Assembly (NCBI RefSeq): GCF_009765865.1
Contig: NZ_LMUQ01000073.1
Location: 9,608 to 73,607 of the forward strand
Reading direction: 5' to 3'
Source of the DNA: Acidisoma sp. L85
Lineage (GTDB): Bacteria; Pseudomonadota; Alphaproteobacteria; Acetobacterales; Acetobacteraceae
DNA: 64,000 bases
This document shows positions 25,856 to 34,090 of this stretch, in pieces (position 1 is the first letter of the stretch; the number at the start of each line of letters is the position of its first letter). Made by a program: the position numbers and the translations under genes. A model generated the notes under the pieces. The model saw only the letters and a program-made list of their open reading frames with translations. It made no database searches and was not told the origin of the DNA.

Positions 25856-26983
25856 ATGAGCCTGATCACCTATCTTACACGCATCCAGTTTGGTCCCGGT
25901 GTCCTGAGCCTGGTCCCCGACGAACTCCGCGCTATGGGGTCGAGCATCCCGTTGATGATCACCGACAAAGGGGTGATGGCTGCCGGCCTGGCAGGGCGCG
26001 TCACCGCCGGGCTTTCCTGCACGATCACCGTCTATGATGGGACGCCCCCGAATCCAACGGAGTCCGCCGTGCTAGAGGCCGTGGAGGTCTATCGCCGCGC
26101 GGGGTGCGACGGGATCATCGCGGTTGGTGGTGGGTCATCCATCGATCTCGCGAAGGCCGTGGCGCTTCTGGTCAGTCATCCACAGCCTCTCGAACAATAT
26201 TCCGCGATACTGGGAGGTGCGGAGCGCATTACGCGCGATATGCCCCCTGTGATGGCAGTCCCGACCACTTCGGGCACCGGTAGCGAAGTCGGCCGTGCGG
26301 CGCTGATCACGCTGAATGACGGCCGCAAGCTCGGCTTCATCTCGCCGCACCTGATTCCCAATGTGGCGATTTGCGATCCAGAGATGACTGTAGGGTTGCC
26401 TCCGGTGTTGACGGCGGCGACTGGGATGGATGCGATCAGCCATTGCATAGAGACGTTCCTGAGCCCGCGCTTTAATCCGCCTGCCGAGGCTATCGCATTG
26501 GATGGGCTGAGCCGCGGGGTACGTTGGTTGGCGAAAGCGTTCGCTGACGGCGGCAATCTTGAGGCGCGCTCGGAAATGATGATGGCGGCGTTGCAAGGCG
26601 GCATGTGCTTCCAGAAAGGGCTGGGTGCGGTGCACGCCATGTCGCATCCGCTGGGAGGCCTGGAGTCGCCCCGTCTGCATCATGGAACGCTGAACGCGGT
26701 CATCATGCCGGCGGTGCTGCGCTACAACGAGGCTTTCGCGGAAGAGAAATACGGTCGACTCAAAGCGGCACTAAACCTGCCGCCGACGGCCGACCTCGCC
26801 GAGTTCATCACTCACTTGAACAGCACGCTGGGACTTCCGGGAAGTCTCTCGGAGATGGGTGTTCCGGCCGACTGTCTGCCCAAAATGGTCGACGGCGCGG
26901 TCAAGGATCATTCCTCGGCCACCAATCCTCGACCGATGGAGGCTGCGGATTACGAACGACTATTCGCCGAGGTGATGAACTGA
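25856..26983 (+). CDS. Iron-containing (group III) alcohol dehydrogenase
   Basis: 375 residues. NAD-binding GGGSSIDLAKAVALLV near residue 82, PTTSGTGSEVGRAALIT, and metal ligands in TGMDAISHCIETFLSP and AVHAMSHPLGGLESPRLHHG. These mark the family that includes maleylacetate reductase, 1,3-propanediol and lactaldehyde dehydrogenases. Last gene of the cluster that starts at 23532; it runs into the convergent larB with a 35-base gap. Together with the CMD protein it suggests breakdown of a ring-derived or branched acid, but the pathway is not identified. Confidence 0.88.
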   Translation: MSLITYLTRIQFGPGVLSLVPDELRAMGSSIPLMITDKGVMAAGLAGRVTAGLSCTITVYDGTPPNPTESAVLEAVEVYRRAGCDGIIAVGGGSSIDLAKAVALLVSHPQPLEQYSAILGGAERITRDMPPVMAVPTTSGTGSEVGRAALITLNDGRKLGFISPHLIPNVAICDPEMTVGLPPVLTAATGMDAISHCIETFLSPRFNPPAEAIALDGLSRGVRWLAKAFADGGNLEARSEMMMAALQGGMCFQKGLGAVHAMSHPLGGLESPRLHHGTLNAVIMPAVLRYNEAFAEEKYGRLKAALNLPPTADLAEFITHLNSTLGLPGSLSEMGVPADCLPKMVDGAVKDHSSATNPRPMEAADYERLFAEVMN

Positions 26984-27018
26984 ATCTGGCGGATGCTAAA
27001 CGCCTTGGTGGCCGCACA

Positions 27019-27687
27019 TCAGAGTTTTGGCAGTGTGCCGATACGGAGGATTTTGATGGCGGCGACGGCTGCGCCAAAGCCGTTGTCGATATTGACCGTA
27101 AGAACGCCAGGCGCGCAGCTTGCCAAGGCCGAACTCAACGCGGCACGTCCTTTCGCCGAAACGCCGTAGCCAACGGAGGAGGGGAGGGCGATGACCGGCG
27201 CCTCTACCAGACCGGCAACCACGCTGAAAAGCGCGCCTTCCATTCCAGCCACGACGATCAGAACGCGCGCCGCGCGTAATGCTCCGAGATGCGCCATAAG
27301 GCGCCAGAGCCCGGCGACGCCGACATCGACGATGAGAGGCGCCGCATAGCCATGGAAGGCGAGGGTGCGCGCCGCTTCCTTCGCTACGCTTAAATCCGCG
27401 GTTCCAGCGGCGACCACCAGCGCTCCGCCGGTCAGCGAGTCTTCGGGCGCCAAGGCCCCGAGGATCGCGGTGCTCGAGATAGGGTCATAATCGAGCCGCG
27501 TCAGTACCGGCGCGGGCAAGGCCTTGACTTGGCCCGGGCGAAGTCGGGTCAGCAGTAGACGGCGATCGTCCCGGATTGCCAGGTTGGCGATTGCTGCAAT
27601 CTGCTCGTCCGTCTTGCCGACACACAGGACAGCCTCTGCAGTGCCTGTTCTGCTTTCGCGCTCCCAGTCGAATTGGAAGTTGCTCAT
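27019..27687 (-). CDS. larB: LarB, nicotinic acid adenine dinucleotide carboxylase/hydrolase
   Basis: LarB carboxylates the nicotinate ring of NaAD and releases P2CMN, the first step of nickel-pincer nucleotide synthesis. 222 residues with the PurE/AIR-carboxylase-like C-terminal half: LVVAAGTADLSVAKEAARTL, VDVGVAGLWRL, VLIVVAGMEGALFSVVAGLVEAPVIALPSSVGYG. The start overlaps the larE stop in ATGA. Last gene of the larA-C-E-B order. Confidence 0.94.
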   Translation of the reverse strand: MSNFQFDWERESRTGTAEAVLCVGKTDEQIAAIANLAIRDDRRLLLTRLRPGQVKALPAPVLTRLDYDPISSTAILGALAPEDSLTGGALVVAAGTADLSVAKEAARTLAFHGYAAPLIVDVGVAGLWRLMAHLGALRAARVLIVVAGMEGALFSVVAGLVEAPVIALPSSVGYGVSAKGRAALSSALASCAPGVLTVNIDNGFGAAVAAIKILRIGTLPKL

Positions 27688-28460
27688 CGCCCCGTATGCA
27701 GAAAGGCGGAGCCGCGCCGGTAGCGCCGCAGGCCAGCGAAGATGCGACCCTGCTCTGCGCAGAGATTGCGTGCCGTCGCGATCAGTTCTTCGGCGTGCTC
27801 AGTATCGCTGGCCTCGATGACGACGCCGGTATGGGTGATGCGGCAGCGCAGGTCGGCGCCTCGCGGCACTTTTGGAAAGAGGCGGCGCTCCATTGCGTCA
27901 ATAAAGGCGAGATCCTCGGCCTCGATCGCGAGACCTGTCTCCACGCGGCTGGAAAGGCAGGGAGCGGCGGGCAGTTCCGAGAGATCGTCGAGCCCGAATT
28001 GGCGCGCGAGGCGGCGCACCGCCTGCTTGTCCATGCCAGCCACGATATAGGGGTGCACCACGGCGTGCTCGGCGGCGGCCTGCAGTCCGGGGCGGTAGTC
28101 TAAGAGATCGTCCAGGTTGGCGCCGGAGGCGATGGGTGCCGTCGTCACCTGGGAGATTCGTCCGTAGAGATTGGTTTTGCAGAAATAGCAGCGGTTGACA
28201 GGGTTCGCGCGGTAGGCGGGATCGTCGAATTCGCCTGCGTCCACCAGGCGTAACTTCCACCCGTTGCGCGCGGCATGGGCACGCACGCGCTCGGTTGCGT
28301 GGCTGGGAACGGCCGGGGAGATTGCGTGGACCACCACCAACTCGGCTATGCCCAGCAGATGGGCCGCATGGGCCAGGGTCATGCTGTCCACCCCGCCGCT
28401 GACGGCTATGGCGAGGCGAGGATAGCGGCCGAGCACGGTGTCAAGCGTCGGCTGGGTCAT
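27684..28460 (-). CDS. larE: LarE, sulfur transferase of nickel-pincer synthesis
   Basis: LarE converts the pincer carboxylates to thiocarboxylates. 258 residues: PP-loop SGGVDSMTLAHAAHLL near residue 21, then C91 and C94 in RCYFCKTNLYG and C168 in PCLSSRV. Some LarE proteins sacrifice one cysteine as sulfur source, whereas others use three cysteines to hold an iron-sulfur cluster; the three cysteines visible here favour the second type, by inference. Overlaps larC and larB by four bases each. Confidence 0.93.
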   Translation of the reverse strand: MTQPTLDTVLGRYPRLAIAVSGGVDSMTLAHAAHLLGIAELVVVHAISPAVPSHATERVRAHAARNGWKLRLVDAGEFDDPAYRANPVNRCYFCKTNLYGRISQVTTAPIASGANLDDLLDYRPGLQAAAEHAVVHPYIVAGMDKQAVRRLARQFGLDDLSELPAAPCLSSRVETGLAIEAEDLAFIDAMERRLFPKVPRGADLRCRITHTGVVIEASDTEHAEELIATARNLCAEQGRIFAGLRRYRRGSAFLHTGR

Positions 28461-29647
28461 TCTGCTTCCTCAGCCTGTCGCTTGGCGGCGCGTCGAGACT
28501 CCAGCCCTTCGATTTCGGCGAGGTCGTCGCTCTCCGCCTTGCGGCTATCGCCAGCCGGGCGGATGGCGGTCTTGACCCTGACATTTGGCGCCTTCGCCGT
28601 GCCCAGTTCTCGCGCCAGCACCATGCGCCGCTCCTGCCGCCATCGTAGACCGATCGTGGAGGTTTCAGTGAAGCAGGCGGCAGCAACGCTTGCCTGATCG
28701 TCGAAGCGTAGGAGCAACCGGAAGGCATGGACGGGCCGGCCCTTCTTTCCCAAAGCGGAGAGAACTACGAGGTCCCGCACGCCCGCGAGCTGGCGCAACC
28801 GTTCGGCCGCCACCCCGATCTCCTCGCCAGTCATATCGTCGATGTCGAAGCTCAGGACAAGGATGTCCTCAGTTCCGATAGTGAAATCCGAGGCTGGGCC
28901 GGCCACTTCATCGAAGATGGTGACTCGCAGGACGTTCGGTTGCCCGGGCAGATCGCGCGTGCCTGCACCGGTGCCGCTCGCGCGCAAGCGGCCTGCAGCA
29001 GGAGCCGTGGCGTTCGCGACCAGATGGCGAAGGATGGCCGCCCCCGTCGGTGTGACCCGTTCGCCGCTAATCCCATCGTCGCGCCAAGTGAAGCCCTGGA
29101 GCAGCCGGGTGGTGGCGGGGGCCGGCACTGGCAATAGGCCATGCTGAGTTCGCACAAGGCCTCCGCCGCGTGGCAAGTCAGAGACGGTCCAGCGGGCTGC
29201 CGGCAAGGCGGCGGCGATGCTGCCGGCGGCAACCACATCCATCAGCGAGTCCCAGTCGCCGATCTCGTGGAAATGAACGTCACCGAGCGGCACGCCGTGG
29301 ATTGCGGCCTCGGCTTCTGCGAGATGGCGGAGGATTGCGATGGCTTCAGGAGCCGTGCCGCTCGCGAGGGCGGTATCCTCGATCCGCGCGACCATGCCGA
29401 GAAAGCCAGCGTGCGCGTGATCTCCGTCAGTCTGTTGGGTGGCGCCGGAGAGGCGGAAGCGCAAACAGCGGAGGCCGCCGCTTGTGCCACTGTCCAACAA
29501 TGGCGTACCCGCCCCTGGTGGCAGCACGGCGGCTGCGTCAGCCAGCGCCCGGTCCCGCAACTCCGGCAGGGCGTCGATCATGGCGGCCACGAACATGTCG
29601 CCGGCCATGCCGCCGACCGCATCGAGCTGAATGGTGGTCGTAGTCAA
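28457..29647 (-). CDS. larC: LarC, nickel insertion cyclometallase
   Basis: LarC uses CTP to insert nickel into the pincer ligand, forming the Ni-C bond. 396 residues in one uninterrupted frame, whereas some lactobacilli need a frameshift to make the full protein. Start IQLDAVGGMAGDMFVAAMIDALPEL, the HFHEIGDWDSLMDVVAAGSI segment (near residue 125) and DIDDMTGEEIGVAAERL near 267 are characteristic. The C-terminus is rich in charged residues (about the last 30). Overlaps larA by four bases. Confidence 0.95.
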   Translation of the reverse strand: MTTTTIQLDAVGGMAGDMFVAAMIDALPELRDRALADAAAVLPPGAGTPLLDSGTSGGLRCLRFRLSGATQQTDGDHAHAGFLGMVARIEDTALASGTAPEAIAILRHLAEAEAAIHGVPLGDVHFHEIGDWDSLMDVVAAGSIAAALPAARWTVSDLPRGGGLVRTQHGLLPVPAPATTRLLQGFTWRDDGISGERVTPTGAAILRHLVANATAPAAGRLRASGTGAGTRDLPGQPNVLRVTIFDEVAGPASDFTIGTEDILVLSFDIDDMTGEEIGVAAERLRQLAGVRDLVVLSALGKKGRPVHAFRLLLRFDDQASVAAACFTETSTIGLRWRQERRMVLARELGTAKAPNVRVKTAIRPAGDSRKAESDDLAEIEGLESRRAAKRQAEEAE

Positions 29648-30963
29648 GGCGTGAGGTGGCCATCCGCCAGGGATGGCGCATAGACGGGGACGAGGTAAGG
29701 CCCTTCGGGAACAAAGGCGACGTGCTCGTCAGCGTGACGCGCGATGCTTTGCCGGAGGGCCGCATCGATGTTCGTGGCTATGACAACACCTGTGATGCGC
29801 TGTTCCTCGGCATCGAGTCCGGTCGTGTAGAGCTCCACACTGCCGAGGCGTGTTGCCTTCAGCTGCATCTCGGTTTGCCATTCATCGATTTCGGCAAGGG
29901 ATTTTGCCGTCAGCGTGGCAAGGAAACGCTCGGACCCCAGGGCGACCAGACGTTCCTGCGCGGCGCGGAATTCATGTGAGCCGAAACCCTCCGAACACGC
30001 AGAGGCGATGATGAGCGTGCCACCGGGGGCGAGTATGTCGAGCGGCGTCACCATGCCTTTGATCGTCTGGTAATAGGTTTTGTCCAGGGGATAGCCGGCC
30101 GATGAGGTGACGACGGTCTTGTAGCGACGGGGTACCTCGATGCGGGTCGCGGTCTTGACGAAATCGACGGCGGCCATGTGGCTCGCGATGATCTCGCCGA
30201 AAGTGACGCAGACGAGGTCGCGATCCTCGTCGAGCACAGTGTTGAGGGCGTAGATCTCGCCCAGGCGTTCGACGATCTGCAATTGCTCCTCATGGAGCGG
30301 GTTGCCTACGAGATTGCATTGGATGGCCAAAGGATCTTCCATGAAGCGGGCCGAGTGGAAGGTCCGGATCGTTTCGTGGTGGGCGACGCCCGGTGCCACC
30401 ACCTTGCGGCCGCCGGACCATCCCGCCATGAAATGTGGCTCGACGAGGCCGGTTGCGATACGCAGGTCAGCCTCGACGAAGCGGCGGTCTATCTTGATCG
30501 GTGTACCACGGGTCTTGGTGACGCCGAGATCGACATGGGCCCCCTCATCGCGGGCGAAGTGGTTTTCGACACGGACTTCGGCCATGACCCAGGGGTCGCC
30601 GACGAGTTCGGCGAGTTCCTCGCCTTCGTTGGGGCGATGCAGGCCAGTCGCGACCAGAACGGTGATCGCGTCCAGCGGAATGCCTTCCTCAACCATCGTC
30701 TCGATCATAGGGCGAAGAAAGAGCTGGTTAGGCACTGGGCGTGTGATATCGCAGATCAAAATGCAGGCACTGCGTCGCCCGCGTGCGAGGACACGGAGCG
30801 ATGGGGAGCCGATTGGCGCGTTCAGGGCTTGGCGGATGGCCGCCGGTCCGTCCGAGAGTTTGGGGAGCACGCCTTTGCGGATGATCGTCGCCTTGGCGCC
30901 TTCGGGCAGATTGACCGGCAGATGGCCTTTCCCGAAGAGGAGTTGGATCGTTTCGCCTGCCAT
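29644..30963 (-). CDS. larA: LarA, nickel-dependent lactate racemase or 2-hydroxyacid racemase
   Basis: LarA interconverts the enantiomers of a 2-hydroxyacid using the nickel-pincer cofactor bound through a lysine. 439 residues. The expected ligands are present: H109 (GLHRP), H177 and K187 (EPHFMAGWSGGRKVVAPGVA) and H203 (FHSARF). First gene of the operon; the upstream 269 bases hold its promoter. The family includes racemases for lactate and for bulkier hydroxyacids, so the true substrate is open. Confidence 0.93.
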   Translation of the reverse strand: MAGETIQLLFGKGHLPVNLPEGAKATIIRKGVLPKLSDGPAAIRQALNAPIGSPSLRVLARGRRSACILICDITRPVPNQLFLRPMIETMVEEGIPLDAITVLVATGLHRPNEGEELAELVGDPWVMAEVRVENHFARDEGAHVDLGVTKTRGTPIKIDRRFVEADLRIATGLVEPHFMAGWSGGRKVVAPGVAHHETIRTFHSARFMEDPLAIQCNLVGNPLHEEQLQIVERLGEIYALNTVLDEDRDLVCVTFGEIIASHMAAVDFVKTATRIEVPRRYKTVVTSSAGYPLDKTYYQTIKGMVTPLDILAPGGTLIIASACSEGFGSHEFRAAQERLVALGSERFLATLTAKSLAEIDEWQTEMQLKATRLGSVELYTTGLDAEEQRITGVVIATNIDAALRQSIARHADEHVAFVPEGPYLVPVYAPSLADGHLTP

Positions 30964-31114
30964 GCCCCCACCCTGTCCTTGCCGTATGCCGAGAGGGCCT
31001 GCCCCTAAATCTCAGTATACAGGTTTGATGACCGGGATCGGTATCCAACTGTCTGTTCGAAAGCAATACGGAGGCTGCTGGGTGGCGCCCTGCGCATAGC
31101 GAAGGTCGCTTGTA

Positions 31115-31144
31115 AGGGGTCCGGATCGGCCGACCCGGACCCCT
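31115..31144. other. Perfect 10-base-pair hairpin between the His-rich gene and larA
   Basis: AGGGGTCCGG (31115-31124) pairs perfectly with CCGGACCCCT (31135-31144) around a 10-base loop. It lies after the stop of the His-rich gene and upstream of larA on the same strand. There is no T-run on either side, so it may be a terminator of the rho-assisted kind, a processing site or an operator. Confidence 0.5.
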
Positions 31145-31232
31145 GGAGGCTTGAAATTACTGTCTGAAACGCTATCGGAGGAGGCTGAGAGTTGCGCCTT
31201 TTTCCTTGGCAAAATGCCGATGGGAGTCTGGG

Positions 31233-31418
31233 TCAGCGATGGCCGCCACGCATTCCGCCGTGGTCATGGTCGTGCCCAGCGTGGTGTCCGTGATCGTCGC
31301 CCGCGTCGTGTCCTCGATGGTCGTGGCCGGATCTGCTGGCGAACGCGGGTGTAACCGCGACTGCCGTGACAGAAGTAGCGAAGGTCGCGAGACATAGGAT
31401 CATAAGAAGCTTGCGCAT
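31233..31418 (-). CDS. Secreted histidine-rich miniprotein, probable metal binder
   Basis: 61 residues. A clear signal peptide (MRKLLMILCLATFATSVTA, cleavage likely after TPAFA near residue 27) leads to a mature peptide of 34 residues with ten histidines in HDH, HHAGH and HDHDH clusters mixed with Asp and Gly. AAGAGGA lies eight bases before the ATG, supporting translation. Such peptides bind nickel, zinc or copper in the periplasm. It sits between the nickel-pincer operon and an anti-sigma/sigma pair on the same strand, so a nickel role is attractive but unproven. Confidence 0.7.
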   Translation of the reverse strand: MRKLLMILCLATFATSVTAVAVTPAFASRSGHDHRGHDAGDDHGHHAGHDHDHGGMRGGHR

Positions 31419-31558
31419 TGCGTGAGTCCTCTTTTGCCGACGGTTGGTACGCGCGACGGAATCCGGATCCTGCTCTGTGTTTCAGCTTTGCCTGAACTCA
31501 GAAGAAAGCGATCTGTCTTCCATTGTGACAACACCCGCCGCAAACAGCTTATTCTCGG

Positions 31559-32332
31559 TCACGAGATTTTATCGAGCCCGGGCATGATTTCATTCGCGAC
31601 CGATGCAAGGAAATCCTCGCTGGTCCAACCAACCAGCACATAGGTGTAGCCATGATGTCTCCATAAAACCTGGTGCAGGCCATTGCGTTCATCCGCGCGC
31701 AGCCCTCGATCGCCCGGCGCGCCATAGGTGACGCAGAGGGCGAGCGGCTCATGATCAAGACCTGGCCAGCGATAGAGAAGCTGCGCTACCGGTGCACCGT
31801 CCACGACGAGCAGCCGCGCACCCACAAAACTCAGGCCCCGCCCCGAGAGATCTGGTACGCGCAGTTGGCGGTGGAGCCGGCTGCCGAACCAATCCTGGAT
31901 ATGCGCGCGCTGGTCGCCCGGCACCTCGACCTGATGCTCGCCTTCCTGGGCGTAGACGACGTGATACTCGGCGATGTCCGCGAGTAACCGATCGCTGAAG
32001 CTCGTAGTTGGACTCGCGCTCATCCGGCCGATGCCGATGCCGCTACCAAAACCGATCGCGACGATCAAAAAGGATGCGGCGATCGGAAGGGCGAAGCGCC
32101 ATCGCGTCCGCCGCTTTGGACCTTCTAGCATTTTGGCTAGTTGCGGCGGAACGTCTCTATAAGCGGGCCGCTCGAAGACCTTGCGTACCAGCATCGCGGA
32201 TTGGCGAAGGCGCCGAACCGTTTCTTGTGCGGCAGGGTCGTGCGAGATGACTTCCGCGACACCGCGGGCCGTGGCGGGATCCAATTCGCCGTCGAAGAAG
32301 GCCAAAAGAGTTATCTTGTCTAGCGCCGACAT
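31559..32332 (-). CDS. Membrane anti-sigma factor
   Basis: 257 residues. A cytoplasmic N-terminal helical domain (LAFFDGELDPATARGVAEVISHDP) like other anti-sigma proteins, one membrane segment (about residues 80-102, FALPIAASFLIVAIGFGSGIGIG) and a periplasmic domain of about 150 residues with FVGARLLVVDGAPVAQLLYRW. The zinc motif H-x3-C-x2-C of ZAS proteins is absent. It overlaps the sigma gene by 13 bases, the standard arrangement for a cognate pair, and would hold the sigma factor inactive until a periplasmic signal arrives. Confidence 0.85.
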   Translation of the reverse strand: MSALDKITLLAFFDGELDPATARGVAEVISHDPAAQETVRRLRQSAMLVRKVFERPAYRDVPPQLAKMLEGPKRRTRWRFALPIAASFLIVAIGFGSGIGIGRMSASPTTSFSDRLLADIAEYHVVYAQEGEHQVEVPGDQRAHIQDWFGSRLHRQLRVPDLSGRGLSFVGARLLVVDGAPVAQLLYRWPGLDHEPLALCVTYGAPGDRGLRADERNGLHQVLWRHHGYTYVLVGWTSEDFLASVANEIMPGLDKIS

Positions 32333-32859
32333 ATCGACATCCGCTGCACATTCGCGCTTGCAGGGCGCTCTGTGGCCTCGAGCCTCGCCATAAGCGTCAG
32401 CCGGGCACGGGATAGTCGGCTCATGATCGTGCCGATCGGAACGCCTGCGACTTCGGCGGCTTCCCTATAGGTCAGCCCTTCGACGCAAACCAATAGAAGC
32501 ACTACGCGTTCAGCTTCGGGCAAGGAGAAGATTTCCGCCTCGACCCGATCCAGTTCCAGCATCGATTCGACAATTCGCTCTCCGTGAACCGCGCGCTCCT
32601 CGTCAGGCTCGCCGGCGTCGCTATGCCTATTACGGACCCCACGAGCGCGTAGTTCATTGAGCCAGACCGTCTGCATTATCCGGAAGACCCAGCTCTCAAG
32701 CTTGGTATCCGGTGACCATTGAGCCTCTCGGCTGATGGCGCGCTCGCAGGTCATCTGCACCAGATCGTCCGCGTCCTGACGCGACCGGGTCAATGTCATC
32801 GCGAAGCGGATCATGCTGGGCAGTAGCCAGCTCAGATGCACTCGCACTTCTGGCTCCAT
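32320..32859 (-). CDS. ECF RNA polymerase sigma factor
   Basis: 179 residues from the ATG at 32859 (a GTG at 32889 is possible). Region 2 RSRQDADDLVQMTCERAIS and LESWVFRIMQTVWLNELRAR; region 4 LPEAERVVLLLVCVEGLTYREAAEVAGVPIGTIMSRLSRARLTL with its helix-turn-helix. No other domain. It should direct transcription of a small regulon in response to the membrane anti-sigma encoded next; the His-rich gene downstream is a candidate target. The signal is unknown. Confidence 0.93.
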   Translation of the reverse strand: MEPEVRVHLSWLLPSMIRFAMTLTRSRQDADDLVQMTCERAISREAQWSPDTKLESWVFRIMQTVWLNELRARGVRNRHSDAGEPDEERAVHGERIVESMLELDRVEAEIFSLPEAERVVLLLVCVEGLTYREAAEVAGVPIGTIMSRLSRARLTLMARLEATERPASANVQRMSICRR

Positions 32860-32943
32860 GAAGATCGCCCTCTGGTAGGAGGACAACACTCACGCCCTAA
32901 AAATTATTCGGCAAAAACGGTCCGCAGGCGGCTTTTGATTGCT

Positions 32944-33957
32944 TCAAGCGCTCAGCCACGTCTGAACGGCAGTGCGGAGGAAGGCGGCATCCTCAGGTAT
33001 ATCTGAAGGCGCCCCGGCGACGTGTCCCCAGATGCTGGGTATCGGACGAAGCTTCGCCGCACTCAGCCATTCCAATTCTGCGGCATTGTCTGCGACAGGA
33101 AAGTAGAGGTCGGTGGCGCTCGGAATGAGCAAAACGCGGGACCGGATCGCCGCCAAAGCCGCAGCCAGATCACCATGGTATCGTGCATTGTCGCTGATAT
33201 CACAGGCATACCAGGTCCGGAGCTGCGCGTAGAGATCCGCCGCGCTCAATTTCCTGAAACCGGGTTCCCAATGATCATCGAGAAAAGCGTCGAGATTGGT
33301 GGCGCCGGTGCTGCTGAGATGAAGCCCGGCGCGAAACCAATCCTGACTCATGGCCCAGCCCGCATAGACGCGGGCGAAAGCGCGGATGGCGGCGTTCGGC
33401 GCCGATGCGAAACGTCCATCGCCAATGTATTCGGGTGCGCTTTCGAGTATTGCCATCAGCCCCGCGAGGAAGACACGATTATGCACGGAAGTTCGCGCAC
33501 TGCCGCAGACGATGATTGCGCGATCCGCGACATGAGGCTCGAGCGCGGCCCAATGATAAGCCTGCTGGGCTCCCATCGAAAAACCATAGGCGCAGGCGAT
33601 GCGATCCACGCCAAACACCTCGCGAAGGAGGCGCTGTTGCGCCAAAACATTGTCTTCCGCCGTCACAAGCTCCGGATAGTTTTGCGTATTCGACGGGCTA
33701 GAGGATAGACCATTGCCGAACATGTCCGCGATCACGATGAACCAGCGATTCGGGTCGAGCACGCTGCTTGGTCCTATTGCCCATTCGATATCCTGGTGCT
33801 GCGCGCTGTAGCTCGTCGGGTAGACAACGACGTTGTCTCGGGCGCTGGACAGCGTCCCATACGCCTTCCAGGAGAGCCTGGCGGCGGGGAGAACGCCACC
33901 GGACATAAGCGGCAGTTCGCCGAGAGCGAAGAACCCCTGCCTCGTCGGCCAGCTCAT
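32944..33957 (-). CDS. Alpha/beta hydrolase of the homoserine O-acetyltransferase (MetX) family
   Basis: 337 residues. LSWKAYGTLSSARDNVVVYPTSYS, ADMFGNGLSSSPSNTQNYP, the nucleophile elbow GFSMGAQQAYHWAALEP (Ser near residue 125) and a late GHVAGAP histidine follow the MetX-like pattern. Genuine MetX has a GGSLGG-type elbow and conserved acetyl-CoA residues; this protein diverges and may be a plain hydrolase. It lies just upstream of the sigma gene on the same strand (54-base gap or more) but need not belong to the stress response. Confidence 0.8.
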   Translation of the reverse strand: MSWPTRQGFFALGELPLMSGGVLPAARLSWKAYGTLSSARDNVVVYPTSYSAQHQDIEWAIGPSSVLDPNRWFIVIADMFGNGLSSSPSNTQNYPELVTAEDNVLAQQRLLREVFGVDRIACAYGFSMGAQQAYHWAALEPHVADRAIIVCGSARTSVHNRVFLAGLMAILESAPEYIGDGRFASAPNAAIRAFARVYAGWAMSQDWFRAGLHLSSTGATNLDAFLDDHWEPGFRKLSAADLYAQLRTWYACDISDNARYHGDLAAALAAIRSRVLLIPSATDLYFPVADNAAELEWLSAAKLRPIPSIWGHVAGAPSDIPEDAAFLRTAVQTWLSA

Positions 33958-34090
33958 GTCACTATCCTCATGGGTGCTTTACTCCAAGCGAGCTTGACCC
34001 AGTGACTATCATGCTTGCAACGTGCTTTATGGCAAGGGTGATGGCGAGATTCACGCCGCCTTAGGTTGAAGCTGGGTTAGGCTGCCACAT

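Noticed and set aside
30178-31008. 276-codon plus-strand frame over larA
   Set aside because: larA on the other strand has all nickel-site residues; the plus frame has no recognisable domain.
31014-31019. TATACT as the -10 box of larA on the minus strand
   Set aside because: No acceptable -35 sequence lies 16-18 bases upstream, so it was not listed as a promoter.
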